Assembly: GCA_012797735.1 (NCBI GenBank)
Contig: JAAZOP010000432.1
Span: 1-33,787 of the forward strand
From: Myxococcales bacterium
Lineage (GTDB): Bacteria; Myxococcota_A; Polyangia; DRWM01; JAAZOP01
Length of the DNA stretch: 33,787 nucleotides
Reading direction: 5' to 3'
The notes beneath the pieces are model-generated. The model saw only the letters and a list, made by a program, of their open reading frames with translations. It did no database searches and was not told the origin of the DNA. Both the position numbers and the translations under genes were made by a program. Shown here in pieces: positions 1 to 9,111 of this stretch. How positions within the stretch are numbered: the stretch's first letter is position 1; each line of letters opens with the position of its first letter.

Positions 1-8
1 CCGGGCCG

Positions 9-476
9 GTGCCGGCGACGGCCGCCGGGCCGGAGGCGGCCGCGCGCATGGGGAGCGCGGCGGCCCGGCGGGCGCAGGAGATCCTGCGGATCCTGGCGCG
101 GGACCGGCGCGGACCGCTCGCCGGTTTCGCGTCCGGTCGCGTTCGGGAGGAGAGCGGCGAGCCAGGCGGGCGGCAGCTCGTGATCGAACTGGCGGGTCGG
201 GCAGGACGGCTGACGTTACGGGCGCTCGCGCGGCGCCCCGGGACGCCGGCGTTCCTCCGGACGCAGCGGTTCCTGCTGCGCTTCGACGCGGACACGCCGG
301 TGGACTCGCCCGACAAGGAGCACGTCGCGCGCGTGCTCGCGGCGCACCTCGAGCGGTTCGGTCTGTTGCCGGGGACGCGGCGGACCAGCCGGAGGCTCGC
401 TCCGGTCGCGCCGCTGGGCGCGGAGGAGGCGGCGCGGTTGGTCGAACGGCCGCCGGAGAAGGAGTGCGGCGCGTGA
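9..476 (+). CDS. Conserved accessory-module protein of unknown function (possibly the C-terminal part of a larger protein truncated by the window edge)
   Basis: ORF is open to the window edge; alternative ATG at 48. Ends in a GTGA overlap with the NifH-like gene. Aligns colinearly with the C-terminus of CDS 18851-20842 (LxG...LxLxL...GxPAF...LxF...TPxDxPxKxxVxxL). Confidence 0.6.
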   Translation: MPATAAGPEAAARMGSAAARRAQEILRILARDRRGPLAGFASGRVREESGEPGGRQLVIELAGRAGRLTLRALARRPGTPAFLRTQRFLLRFDADTPVDSPDKEHVARVLAAHLERFGLLPGTRRTSRRLAPVAPLGAEEAARLVERPPEKECGA

Positions 477-1303
477 CGGCACGCAGCTTCGCAATCTACG
501 GCAAGGGCGGCAGCGGGAAATCGACGATCGCCGCGGCGCTGTCGTCGGCGTTCGCGGACCTCGGCCTGCGGGTGCTGCACATCGGTTGCGATCCCAAGGC
601 GGATTCGTCCCGCCCCCTGCTGCGCCGCGGCCGGGTCCGGTCGGTGATGGGCGAGGCGATGACGACCCGTCTGCTGGACGCCTCGAGCGTGCTGGTCCGG
701 GGCGTCAAGGGGATCACCTGCGTCGAGGCCGGCGGACCCGAGCCGGGCGTCGGTTGCGCCGGCCGAGGCATCAGCCGGACGTTCGAGCTGCTCGCGGAGT
801 TGGGTGTGTCGCTCGCCTCGTACGACGTCGTCGTCTACGACGTGCTGGGGGACGTGGTGTGCGGCGGCTTCGCCGTGCCGATGCGCGAGGGACACGCGCG
901 GTACGTGGCGGTGACGGTCTCGGGCACCGGCATGTCGCTGTTCGCGGCGAACAACATCCTGCGGGCGGTGCGGCGGTTCCATCGGAACGGCGTGCGGCTG
1001 GCCGGGCTGATCGGCAACTACCACACCGGCGAGGCGTTCCGCGATCGCGTGCCCCGCTTCGCCGCCGCGACGGGGACGAGCGTGCTGGTCGAGATCCCGT
1101 TCGATCCGCAGGTGCAGAAGGCCGAGGAGCGTCGCGCCACGATCCTCGACTGGCGGCCACAGGGCGCGACGGCGCGGGCGGTGCGGCGGCTGGCCTCCCG
1201 GTTGCTGGACCTCGACGATCCGCCACCACCGAAGCCGCTCGAGGCCGAGGCGTTCGAGAGGTTCCTGGCGCGGCCGCGGAAGCGGAGACGGACGGCTCGA
1301 TGA
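473..1303 (+). CDS. NifH/BchL/CfbC-like Fe-protein ATPase
   Basis: YGKGGSGKST P-loop, CDPKADSS, GVGCAGRG and DVLGDVVCGGFAVPMR (both [4Fe-4S] Cys present). GTG at 473 overlaps the upstream TGA; the ORF track start is 464. Confidence 0.93.
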   Translation: MTARSFAIYGKGGSGKSTIAAALSSAFADLGLRVLHIGCDPKADSSRPLLRRGRVRSVMGEAMTTRLLDASSVLVRGVKGITCVEAGGPEPGVGCAGRGISRTFELLAELGVSLASYDVVVYDVLGDVVCGGFAVPMREGHARYVAVTVSGTGMSLFAANNILRAVRRFHRNGVRLAGLIGNYHTGEAFRDRVPRFAAATGTSVLVEIPFDPQVQKAEERRATILDWRPQGATARAVRRLASRLLDLDDPPPPKPLEAEAFERFLARPRKRRRTAR

Positions 1304-3306
1304 CGGCGCGGAGCGGGTCGTTCTGGGACTACCTCGGCCGCCTGGCCGCCGGCCTGGCGGCCGAGGGCTGCGGCTGTGGGGCGGTGCTGCCCGACGTGGA
1401 CGGCGGGCTGCTGTTCGCGTTGCGCGACGCGGCGGGCCGGCGGCACGTGGCGAGGCTGCGGCCGTCCGGGGGCGAGAACCGCGAACGCGGGCCGAGTTTC
1501 GAGCGGGGGACGGCGCCGCCGGCGATGATCCGGCGCCTGCGACGCGCCTTCCTCCGGTTCGCCGCGCGGAACCCGCATCCGCTGCTCGACCACCGAGGTC
1601 AGGACATCGGCGAGATCCTGCTGCGCCGCGGCGGGGAGCTGCCGGAGATCTGGCGCGAGGAACTCGTGCCCGGAACGACCCGCTGGTCCTCGTTCGTGCT
1701 CGAGGAGCTGGTGCCGCAGAGCGGGGCGCTGTACGCGACCTTCCGGGACGGCGAGCGCAGGGTGCGGCTGCGTCTGACGGACCGCGAGGACCCCCGGCTC
1801 GCCGGCGCGGAGCGGGTGCTGCCCGTCGGCAACCTGGCCCTGTCGCTCGTCGAGGACGACCGGACGCCGCCCGTTCGGCCCGCGGATCAGGTGGAACGCT
1901 TCCTGGCCTACCTGGTCGCGCGCACGACCGGACCGCGGACGCGGATCCGCGGAGACGGCGCGACCAGCCCGAGCGTCACGTCATACGGGGGGGAGGTCGA
2001 GCTGAACCCGTTCCTGCCGGAGGGGCGGCAGGGGGCGAGCGGCATGGCGGCGGCGCTGTCGAGCCGGCGGGGATCGCGGCTGAAAGTCGTCGTGTTCGGC
2101 GACGCGAGCTGCCGGCAGACGTTCCCGCCGCTGCGCCGGTTGCCGTTGTTCGACAGCTGGTCCTGCTTCCCGGTCGGCACCGCGCCGGAGCCCGGCGGCT
2201 GGGTGGCGTACGACTTCTCCGAACGGGACGTGATCGGCGGCGCCGAGCGGCGGCTGGAGCGGTTGCTGCGGGCGCTCCGCCGGCGGGACCCCGCCGTCCG
2301 GATCGCGCTGGTGCAGACCTGCGTGAGCCGGCTGATCGGGGACGACGTGCGGGGGGTCTTGCGCAAGGTGCTGGACGACGACGCCTTCGTGGTGCTCGAC
2401 CCCGACTTCCAGGCGAAGGACTGGGCGGTGGACGCGCTGGTGTGGCCGTGGGTGCTGCGGGCGTTCCGCCGTCCGGTCCGGCAACGGCGGAACCTCGTCA
2501 ACCTGGTGGGCCTCGGCGGCCGGGGTGCGCCGTGGGCCGCCGAGCTGGCCGGGTTGCTGCGGGACTGCGGGATCGGCGTCAACGCCCGCCTCTTCCCGTC
2601 GTTCCGGGAGGAGGAACTGGAGCGATTCGACGCGGCGCCGCTGACCGTCGCGAGCCGCTGCTCGATCGTGCGCAGCGCGTTCGCCGGCGTGGACCGCACG
2701 GCCGGTCCGAGCCGCTGGGTGACGCTGGACCCGCCGTTCGGAATCGAGGGCACCCGGCGGTGGGTGGAGGGCGTCGTGCGCGAGATCGGCGGCGGGCCGC
2801 TGCGCGGTGCGGCGCGCGATCGGCTGGAGCGGGCGTGCCGGGCCCGGCGGCGCGACCTGGCGCCGATCCGCGCGGCGCTGCGCGGCGCGTCGATCGCCCT
2901 GGTCGCCCAGAGCCGCTTCTCCGCCTGGATCTTCGACCCCGCCGAGATCTTCGGCATCCGGATTCTGGACCTGCTGACCGAGCTCGGACTGGAGGTGGAG
3001 ATCTTCCTCCACCGCGACGTGCCGCCGCCGCGGGAACTGGTCCGCGCGGTCGAGGGGCGGGGGGACGTGACGTTCCGCACGTTCGACGAGGCGGGCGCGC
3101 TGCGGGAGGCGCTCGCCGCCTCGAGGTCGAGGCTGCTGCTCACTTCGATCCGGCGCAACACGCCGGCCCTGGCCCTGGGCAAAATTCCGGTTTTCGTGCA
3201 AACCTTCGAACCCGGCCTCGACGGCGCGGTCCGAAGCGCCCGGCGTCTGGCCGCCGGCGCGAGGTTCCGGTTCCTGGAACGGTACGGGAGATACATGCGG
3301 CGATGA
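1300..3306 (+). CDS. Nitrogenase component 1-like (NifD/K superfamily) long subunit with N-terminal extension
   Basis: ATG at 1300 overlaps the upstream stop (ATGA). Shows LVQTCVSRLIGDDV, NLVNLVGLGG and VFVQTFEPGLDGAVRSARRL. About 200 aa extra N-terminal region. Confidence 0.85.
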   Translation: MTARSGSFWDYLGRLAAGLAAEGCGCGAVLPDVDGGLLFALRDAAGRRHVARLRPSGGENRERGPSFERGTAPPAMIRRLRRAFLRFAARNPHPLLDHRGQDIGEILLRRGGELPEIWREELVPGTTRWSSFVLEELVPQSGALYATFRDGERRVRLRLTDREDPRLAGAERVLPVGNLALSLVEDDRTPPVRPADQVERFLAYLVARTTGPRTRIRGDGATSPSVTSYGGEVELNPFLPEGRQGASGMAAALSSRRGSRLKVVVFGDASCRQTFPPLRRLPLFDSWSCFPVGTAPEPGGWVAYDFSERDVIGGAERRLERLLRALRRRDPAVRIALVQTCVSRLIGDDVRGVLRKVLDDDAFVVLDPDFQAKDWAVDALVWPWVLRAFRRPVRQRRNLVNLVGLGGRGAPWAAELAGLLRDCGIGVNARLFPSFREEELERFDAAPLTVASRCSIVRSAFAGVDRTAGPSRWVTLDPPFGIEGTRRWVEGVVREIGGGPLRGAARDRLERACRARRRDLAPIRAALRGASIALVAQSRFSAWIFDPAEIFGIRILDLLTELGLEVEIFLHRDVPPPRELVRAVEGRGDVTFRTFDEAGALREALAASRSRLLLTSIRRNTPALALGKIPVFVQTFEPGLDGAVRSARRLAAGARFRFLERYGRYMRR

Positions 3307-4616
3307 GAGCGCGGAAAACCGGACGGGTCGCGGTCCCCGGCGTGACGCTCGTGCCGGCGTACGAGACCGGCGTGTTCCTCGGGGTCAACGCGATCGAGAA
3401 CTCGGTCCTGTTGATGAACTCGCCGCGCTGTCCGTTCGTCCGCGGCCTGAAGGTCTTCGTGCACAACGACCTCGGCAGCACGGTCTATCGGGCCACGGGC
3501 CGGCACCGCGTGATCACCACCGAGTGGGCGGGCTACGAGGACGTCGGTGGCGGCGAGGCGGCGTTCCTGCGGCGGTTGCGCGAGGCCGCCGGCCGGCATC
3601 CCGGTCACTGGCTGTTCGCGTTCCAGAACATCTCCTCGCTGGTCACCGGCTTCGATCTGCGGGGCGCGCTACGGGCGGGCGGCGGCGCGGGCCGCGTCGT
3701 CCCCGTGCCGCTCGACGGGCCGCGCCTGGACGAGGACTGGCTGGGCGGCTACGACGCCGTGCTGGGCGGAGTGCTGCGCCGCGTCGTCTCCCGCCGGGGC
3801 CGGCCGGTCGACCTGCTGCTGGCGGGGAACCTGTTCTGCCGCAACGAAGACGACGAGCGGGCGAACGTGGACGAACTGCGCCGCCTGCTGGAAGCGCTCG
3901 GCGTCCGGCGTCCAGCGATCCTGCTGTCCGGCGGCCGGCTCCCCGTCGAACCGCTGCGGCCGCGCGCGACCATCGCGCTGCCGTACACCGGCGCGCGCGC
4001 GGAAGAGGCGCTGCGGCGGGCGGGCGCCGCTCCGGTGCGGGTCGGCCTGCCGGTCGGGATCGAAGGCACCGCGGAGTGGCTGCGGGCGATCGGCCGGACG
4101 CTCGGACGGGAGCCGGCGGCCGAGGCGTGCATCGAGCGGGAACTGCGGGAGCTGGTCCCGGCGGTCCAGTGGATCGCGGCCGAGCACCTGCTCGGCCGGC
4201 GGGCGGCGGTCGTCGCCGACCCGCACCTGGGCCGCGCGCTCGTTCGGTTCCTCGACGAGATGGGCCTGTCGGTGCCGGGCTGGTTCGTGACCGGGCGGGG
4301 CCCGGAGCCCGCGGGCCGACGTCGGGGCTCCCGGCGCCGGGAGCCGGCGGGCCGGGTGTTCGTCGAGCCGACCGTCGAGCAGTTCGCGTCGTTCCTCGAG
4401 GACGACCCCGTGGACCTCGTGATCGGCGGGTCGTCGTTCAAGTACCTGGCGCTGGACCGCGGCGTGCCCTACGTGGAGATCGGTTTTCCCAGCTACCTGA
4501 CCCACGTGCTGCATCCGCGGCCGTACCTGGGCTTCGCGGGAGCGCGATGCATCGTCGAGTCGCTGCTCAACGCGCTGCTCGAGCGGGATCAGCGGCGGAA
4601 TGCCACCGAGCCCTGA
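3303..4616 (+). CDS. Nitrogenase component 1-like (NifD/K superfamily) short subunit
   Basis: ATGA overlap with the previous gene. NSPRCPF Cys motif, DPHLGRALVRFLDEMGL, and C-terminal FPSYLTHVLHPRPYLGFAGA typical of the NifK/BchB-like C-terminus. Confidence 0.85.
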   Translation: MRARKTGRVAVPGVTLVPAYETGVFLGVNAIENSVLLMNSPRCPFVRGLKVFVHNDLGSTVYRATGRHRVITTEWAGYEDVGGGEAAFLRRLREAAGRHPGHWLFAFQNISSLVTGFDLRGALRAGGGAGRVVPVPLDGPRLDEDWLGGYDAVLGGVLRRVVSRRGRPVDLLLAGNLFCRNEDDERANVDELRRLLEALGVRRPAILLSGGRLPVEPLRPRATIALPYTGARAEEALRRAGAAPVRVGLPVGIEGTAEWLRAIGRTLGREPAAEACIERELRELVPAVQWIAAEHLLGRRAAVVADPHLGRALVRFLDEMGLSVPGWFVTGRGPEPAGRRRGSRRREPAGRVFVEPTVEQFASFLEDDPVDLVIGGSSFKYLALDRGVPYVEIGFPSYLTHVLHPRPYLGFAGARCIVESLLNALLERDQRRNATEP

Positions 4617-5634
4617 CATCGCGGCGGCGCTGGTGCCGTACTTCCACCTGCGGTACCGGGCGCGGTGCAACCTGCGCTGCTTCTTCTGCTACGAGCGTCC
4701 GCATCCGCGGTCGGTTCCGCGGGATCTCGCCGCACGTCTCGAGCGGGAGATGAGGACGGCGCGGCGGGCGGGGTACCGCGGCGTCGTCTTCGGCTCCGCG
4801 GAACTGCTGCTGTTGCCGGGTTGGCGGGAGGTGGTCGTTGCGGCGCGGCGGCTGGGCTTCGAGCGCGTGCGGATGCTCAGCAACCTGCTGGCCGTGAACG
4901 AGAGGACGCTCGACGAACTGGCGCGGGCCGGCGTGGACGGGATCACGGGGACGCTGTTCGCCGCCGGCGATGCCGATGCGCAGGCCGTCTCGGGCGGCCG
5001 GGACGTGTTCTCGCGGCAAGTGCGGGCGGCGCGACGGATCGCCGGGCATGGCGCGTTCTCGTTCTCGCTGCACCTGATCCTCACGCGTTCGCTGGCGCGA
5101 GACCCGTGCGGAAATGCCGTGCGTCTTCGGGACGCACTGGCCCCCGGGCTCGACCGGATGATGCTGTCGGCGATCGAGCCGGTTTCGGCGGCGGTGGCCG
5201 GGCATCCGCAGTACGTGCACGGGCTCGACCTGGACTGGCCGCGGCTGCTCGCCCGCGCCGACCGGGAAGGACTGCGGTTGATCGTGCAGAATATCCCCGC
5301 CTGCCTGTTGGGCCGGTACGCCCACCGCACCCTCTTCCTGCGGATGCGGGTGGCGCGGATCCTGGAGGGATGGCCGCGGCCGCCGTCCCTGGCGCGGTTC
5401 GTCGATCGGGTCGAAGGGCTGGCGCGGAGGACGACGCCCGCCGGCCCATGCGTGGGCTGTCCGCTGCTTGCCGTCTGCCACCGCTACTTCGACTATCCGG
5501 TGAAGCGGCGCGTGCGGGGGCTGGACGAGCGAGGCGTGGTGACCCGGTTGCTGGCCGAGGAAGGCGTGCGGGGCTCGCCGGAGCGCATCGTCGCCGGCCT
5601 GCGGGCGATCGACTCGCGGCCGCCCCGGTCGTGA
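4600..5634 (+). CDS. Radical SAM protein with C-terminal Cys motif
   Basis: CNLRCFFC (CxxxCxxC) near the N-terminus; C-terminal CVGCPLLAVC. Overlaps the 3' end of the preceding gene. Confidence 0.88.
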   Translation: MPPSPDIAAALVPYFHLRYRARCNLRCFFCYERPHPRSVPRDLAARLEREMRTARRAGYRGVVFGSAELLLLPGWREVVVAARRLGFERVRMLSNLLAVNERTLDELARAGVDGITGTLFAAGDADAQAVSGGRDVFSRQVRAARRIAGHGAFSFSLHLILTRSLARDPCGNAVRLRDALAPGLDRMMLSAIEPVSAAVAGHPQYVHGLDLDWPRLLARADREGLRLIVQNIPACLLGRYAHRTLFLRMRVARILEGWPRPPSLARFVDRVEGLARRTTPAGPCVGCPLLAVCHRYFDYPVKRRVRGLDERGVVTRLLAEEGVRGSPERIVAGLRAIDSRPPRS

Positions 5635-5701
5635 CATCCGCTCTGCGGCGTGGCGTCCGGCGGGGCGGTCCCCCCGGTGAACGGCCGCGCTTCGGGCGTG
5701 C

Positions 5702-5716
5702 CGCGGGGATCCCGCG
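5702..5716. terminator. Short GC hairpin between convergent genes (possible bidirectional terminator)
   Basis: CGCGGG-GAT-CCCGCG between CDS 4600-5634 (+) and CDS 5722-7023 (-). Confidence 0.25.
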
Positions 5717-5721
5717 TCGGT

Positions 5722-7023
5722 TCACGGGCGGCGGGAGCGCTTCCGGGCATGCTCGGCGAGATGCCGCTGGTGTTCGACGGCGTTGGTCAACCGCTCGGCG
5801 AGCCGGGCCAGTCCGGCGAAGCCCATGTAGGGGGTGGGCTCGGCGAAGTGCTCGAGGTAGTGCGGCGCGGAGATCTCGACCGTGGCGAGGCCGGCTTGGC
5901 GGGCGGCGTCGGCGACGACGGCGGAGCCGACGACCGCCTCGCAAATGCGGTTCCGGGCCAGGCGGCGCAACTCCCGCTCGAAGTCGGCGCGCTTCGGGTC
6001 GAGCAGGATCTGGCGGCCCGGCCGGTCGAGGCGGGCGAGGACCGGGTCCGCGGCGTTGCCGCGGCGCAGGACGCCGACGAGACAGGCCTCGACGCCCAGC
6101 TCGCCGAGGGCGCGGCACAGGCCGTCGGCGGTCCAGGGGTCGCCCAGGACGGCCACGCCGAGACCGGCGAGGGTTCTTTCGCACAGCGGGCGGATTCGGT
6201 CGGCCAGTGCGCGCGATTCTTCGCGGATCACCGCCTCGGTCCGCCGGGTGCACCGGAACTTCCGCGCGAGCCTCCGCAGCATCGAGCAGGTCGCATCGAT
6301 CCCGATCGGCAGTTCGACCTCGATCACCTCGCCCTCCCACGCGAAGCGCGACGCGTCGAACCCGATCGGGAAGGCGACGAGCGGGGTGTGGCGAGGGATG
6401 GGCGAGTCGGGGAGGAGGCCGGCGGAGAACGGCCAGGCGGCGGGTGGCGGGAAGCCGGCGAGTCGCCAGAGACGAAGGATCTCTTCGAGATTGCCGGTCT
6501 CGTCTCCCTCCCGGCGAAACGGCAGGAAGCCTCCGACGACGGGGGCGCGGCTGCCTCCGCGCGGCCCGCGGAGGTCGCGGAAGACCGCGGCCTGCGTCCT
6601 GCGAATCCCATCGACCCAGTCCTCGTCCAGCGATTCCCGCCCGACGAAGACGAGGCGCCCGGAGAGCTTCTTTCGCCACTCGGCGACAAGGCCCTCGACG
6701 TCGGTGTTGGCGAGCAGGGAAAGGAAGCTCGGGGCGACCAGGAGGGTGTCCCCTGGATGGTGGCGCGCCACGAAATCGATCATCTCCGCCAGCGTCCGTT
6801 CGGTGCCCTGGACGAGGGTCGCGGTCTTCCAGAGCGGGGCGAAAACGCGCCGGTCGCGGGTGTACGAACCGGCGCCGGACAGCTCGGCCCGCCAGTCGTG
6901 GGTCTGGTCGAAGATCCAGGCGCGTTCCTGCTCGCAGCGCGGCGCATCGAGCACGGCCCGGACGCCGGGCAGGGCGTTGACGGCGAGCAGCACGCCGTCG
7001 AGGTACTTCGGAGCGAGTCTCAT
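5722..7023 (-). CDS. Nitrogenase component 1-like short subunit
   Basis: In-frame ATG at 7023 inside the longer ORF 5722-8958. LDAPRCEQER motif, C-terminal YLEHFAEPTPYMGFAGLARL. Overlaps the stop of the upstream gene. Confidence 0.83.
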   Translation of the reverse strand: MRLAPKYLDGVLLAVNALPGVRAVLDAPRCEQERAWIFDQTHDWRAELSGAGSYTRDRRVFAPLWKTATLVQGTERTLAEMIDFVARHHPGDTLLVAPSFLSLLANTDVEGLVAEWRKKLSGRLVFVGRESLDEDWVDGIRRTQAAVFRDLRGPRGGSRAPVVGGFLPFRREGDETGNLEEILRLWRLAGFPPPAAWPFSAGLLPDSPIPRHTPLVAFPIGFDASRFAWEGEVIEVELPIGIDATCSMLRRLARKFRCTRRTEAVIREESRALADRIRPLCERTLAGLGVAVLGDPWTADGLCRALGELGVEACLVGVLRRGNAADPVLARLDRPGRQILLDPKRADFERELRRLARNRICEAVVGSAVVADAARQAGLATVEISAPHYLEHFAEPTPYMGFAGLARLAERLTNAVEHQRHLAEHARKRSRRP

Positions 7024-9107
7024 CGGTGCCGAACCCCCGCCCTGCGCAGCCGACACCACGTGCCGGGAAAGGCGCTCTCGGCCAGCCGGACGAGCCGGGC
7101 GAGGCTGCGGACGGTGCCGGCGAGGCCCGGTTGGATGTCGCGCGGCTGAAAGAACATCTTGCCGGCTTCCAGCGCGCGCCGGTCGGGCGGAAACTCGCTG
7201 AAGCACAGGCGGGCATCGAGCGTTGCGAGGATGGCGGTGGGTTCCCGAACGGGCCTGCGGATCGTCCGCACCGTCTCCGCCAGCAACGGATCCGCGGCGG
7301 CCCGCCGTTCCAGTCGCGAGCGGGCGGTCTCTCCCTCCGGGCCCGCGAGCACGACGAGATCGATCCCGAAGCCGAACTCGGCGAGGATCCGCAGGAGGTC
7401 CAGGCCGTGCAGTTCTTCGGGTTCCAGGAGACAGGTCGCGTCGCCCGGCCGGACCAGGAAGCAGACGCGCACGCCCCGGGCCCGCTCCTGCCAGGCGGCG
7501 AATTCCGGCTCGTGGGGCGCCCACAGGGCTTCCGCCTCGGCCTGCGGATCCTTCGCGCCCGCCAGTTCTGCCAGGCCGCGGTAGAAGGCGATCGTCGCGG
7601 ACTTTCCGAAGGGCGGCGGAATCCGGTGGAAGCGCATCGTGGGGAAGGTCGCGGCGGCCCGGGCGAACTCGAAGGTGGACGAGCGCGCGGGGTTGAGCAC
7701 GGTGCAGGCGGCGCGGGCGAAATCCCGCGCCTCCCGGGAGTGGAACGACGGCACGAGCAGGGCGTTGAGCCGCAGGCCGAGCCTGGGAATCGTACCGCGC
7801 AACTCGTCGGCCAAGTCGGATTCCGCCGGGGCGTAGCCGACCAGGTTGATTCGGTCGGCCTCCGGCGGCCGCCGGCGGTCTGCGATCTGCAGCAGCAGTT
7901 CCCAGGTGTGGTCCATTTCCACGAAGTGCTCGAGCATCTGGCCGATCACGACGACGGGTTTGCCGAACTCCCGCTCGACGGCGGCCGCGAGACCTTCGTA
8001 GTCGAGTCCCGTGACGTCGCCGACGCAGGTGCCCATCAGCGCGACGATCCGGGTCTTCCGGCGGCCGGCGGCCCGGCGGAGGGCGCGCAGGAGAACCGTG
8101 TCGTCTCCCCGGATCGTCTGCGCCTGGACCGGCTCCAGCCACTCGATCTCGCGCCCGGAAGCGTGCGTGGGCAGGGGATGCAGTCGCGCGAACAGGGAGC
8201 GGAGGTGCCCGCACGACTTGAGCCACGGCAACTTGGTCGTGCACTCCTGGTCCGTGTGCACCACCAGCGCGAGGCCCTCGTCCGCGGCGAGGAGCGTCCC
8301 CAGCGTCTCCTGGGTGCCGATGCGGCGCAGGAACGGGTCGAGGAAGAAGGCATGCTCGGGCACCTGGTCGAGATTCTGGCGGATCCGGTCGTCCGGGTCG
8401 TCGCGGAACGGGACGTCGCCGTTCGGACTCGCGTGTGCCGGCTCCGGTCGCGCCGCAGCCAGCGGTTGACCCGGGCGGAACGCGCGGTGGAAGGCGTAGT
8501 AGACGTAGGTCTCGACGCGCCGCGCGACGCTTCCGACCGCGGCCGGGTCGCGTCCGTCGGCGGCGATGCGGACGGCCAGCGGGCCGAAACGGCGCCAGCC
8601 TTCCTCGCGGGCCGCGCGCGACGGCGCCACCCGGAAGTCCACGCGTCCGGCGGGGCCCTCGAAGACGAGCGTCACGGTGCGATCCTCGTTCGCATCGCAG
8701 CCCGCGAACAGGAAAGGACCCCAGGCGGTGCGGCCGGCGTCGAGGAAGCGCCGCAGGTGGACCCGGGCGAAGTCGGCGTCGAGGACCACGGGGCGGTCGG
8801 CATCCTCCCAGACGGCCAGCGGGTCGAGGGAGAGCGGGAACCGCGTCCGCGCGCCGGCCAGGCGTCGCAGGCACGCGGCGGCGAAACGATCGGTCGCGCC
8901 GCGCACGAAGAAGCAGCCCTCGACGCCCCGGACGACCGAACCGCCGGGCCGATGCCACGGACTGTGGAAGACCTCGACGCGGCGGCGACCCTCGCGGAAG
9001 CGGTAGAGCAGCGAACCGTCGTGGAGCGGGACGGCGGCCGCCGCGCCGGCGCGACGGGCGAGAGCGGCGAACAGGTCGAGGAGTTGGACGGGTCGCGGGT
9101 CGCTCAC
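7020..9107 (-). CDS. Nitrogenase component 1-like long subunit with N-terminal extension
   Basis: GTG start at 9107, 4 nt after the NifH-like stop. DQECTTKLPWLKSC, MGTCVGDVTGLDY, DRINLVGYAP and IQPGLAGTVRSLARL. Confidence 0.84.
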   Translation of the reverse strand: MSDPRPVQLLDLFAALARRAGAAAAVPLHDGSLLYRFREGRRRVEVFHSPWHRPGGSVVRGVEGCFFVRGATDRFAAACLRRLAGARTRFPLSLDPLAVWEDADRPVVLDADFARVHLRRFLDAGRTAWGPFLFAGCDANEDRTVTLVFEGPAGRVDFRVAPSRAAREEGWRRFGPLAVRIAADGRDPAAVGSVARRVETYVYYAFHRAFRPGQPLAAARPEPAHASPNGDVPFRDDPDDRIRQNLDQVPEHAFFLDPFLRRIGTQETLGTLLAADEGLALVVHTDQECTTKLPWLKSCGHLRSLFARLHPLPTHASGREIEWLEPVQAQTIRGDDTVLLRALRRAAGRRKTRIVALMGTCVGDVTGLDYEGLAAAVEREFGKPVVVIGQMLEHFVEMDHTWELLLQIADRRRPPEADRINLVGYAPAESDLADELRGTIPRLGLRLNALLVPSFHSREARDFARAACTVLNPARSSTFEFARAAATFPTMRFHRIPPPFGKSATIAFYRGLAELAGAKDPQAEAEALWAPHEPEFAAWQERARGVRVCFLVRPGDATCLLEPEELHGLDLLRILAEFGFGIDLVVLAGPEGETARSRLERRAAADPLLAETVRTIRRPVREPTAILATLDARLCFSEFPPDRRALEAGKMFFQPRDIQPGLAGTVRSLARLVRLAESAFPGTWCRLRRAGVRHR

Positions 9108-9111
9108 CGGC

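Noticed and set aside
586-1299. N-terminal part of the 906-aa ORF 586-3306
   Set aside because: Overlaps the NifH-like gene in another frame and is Arg/Gly-rich. The real start is the ATG at 1300, overlapping the upstream stop.
5650-7149. Long plus-strand ORF (499 aa) opposite the short D/K-like gene
   Set aside because: Antisense shadow ORF from high GC. Low-complexity Arg/Gly/Ala-rich translation with no motifs; the minus strand encodes a recognisable family.
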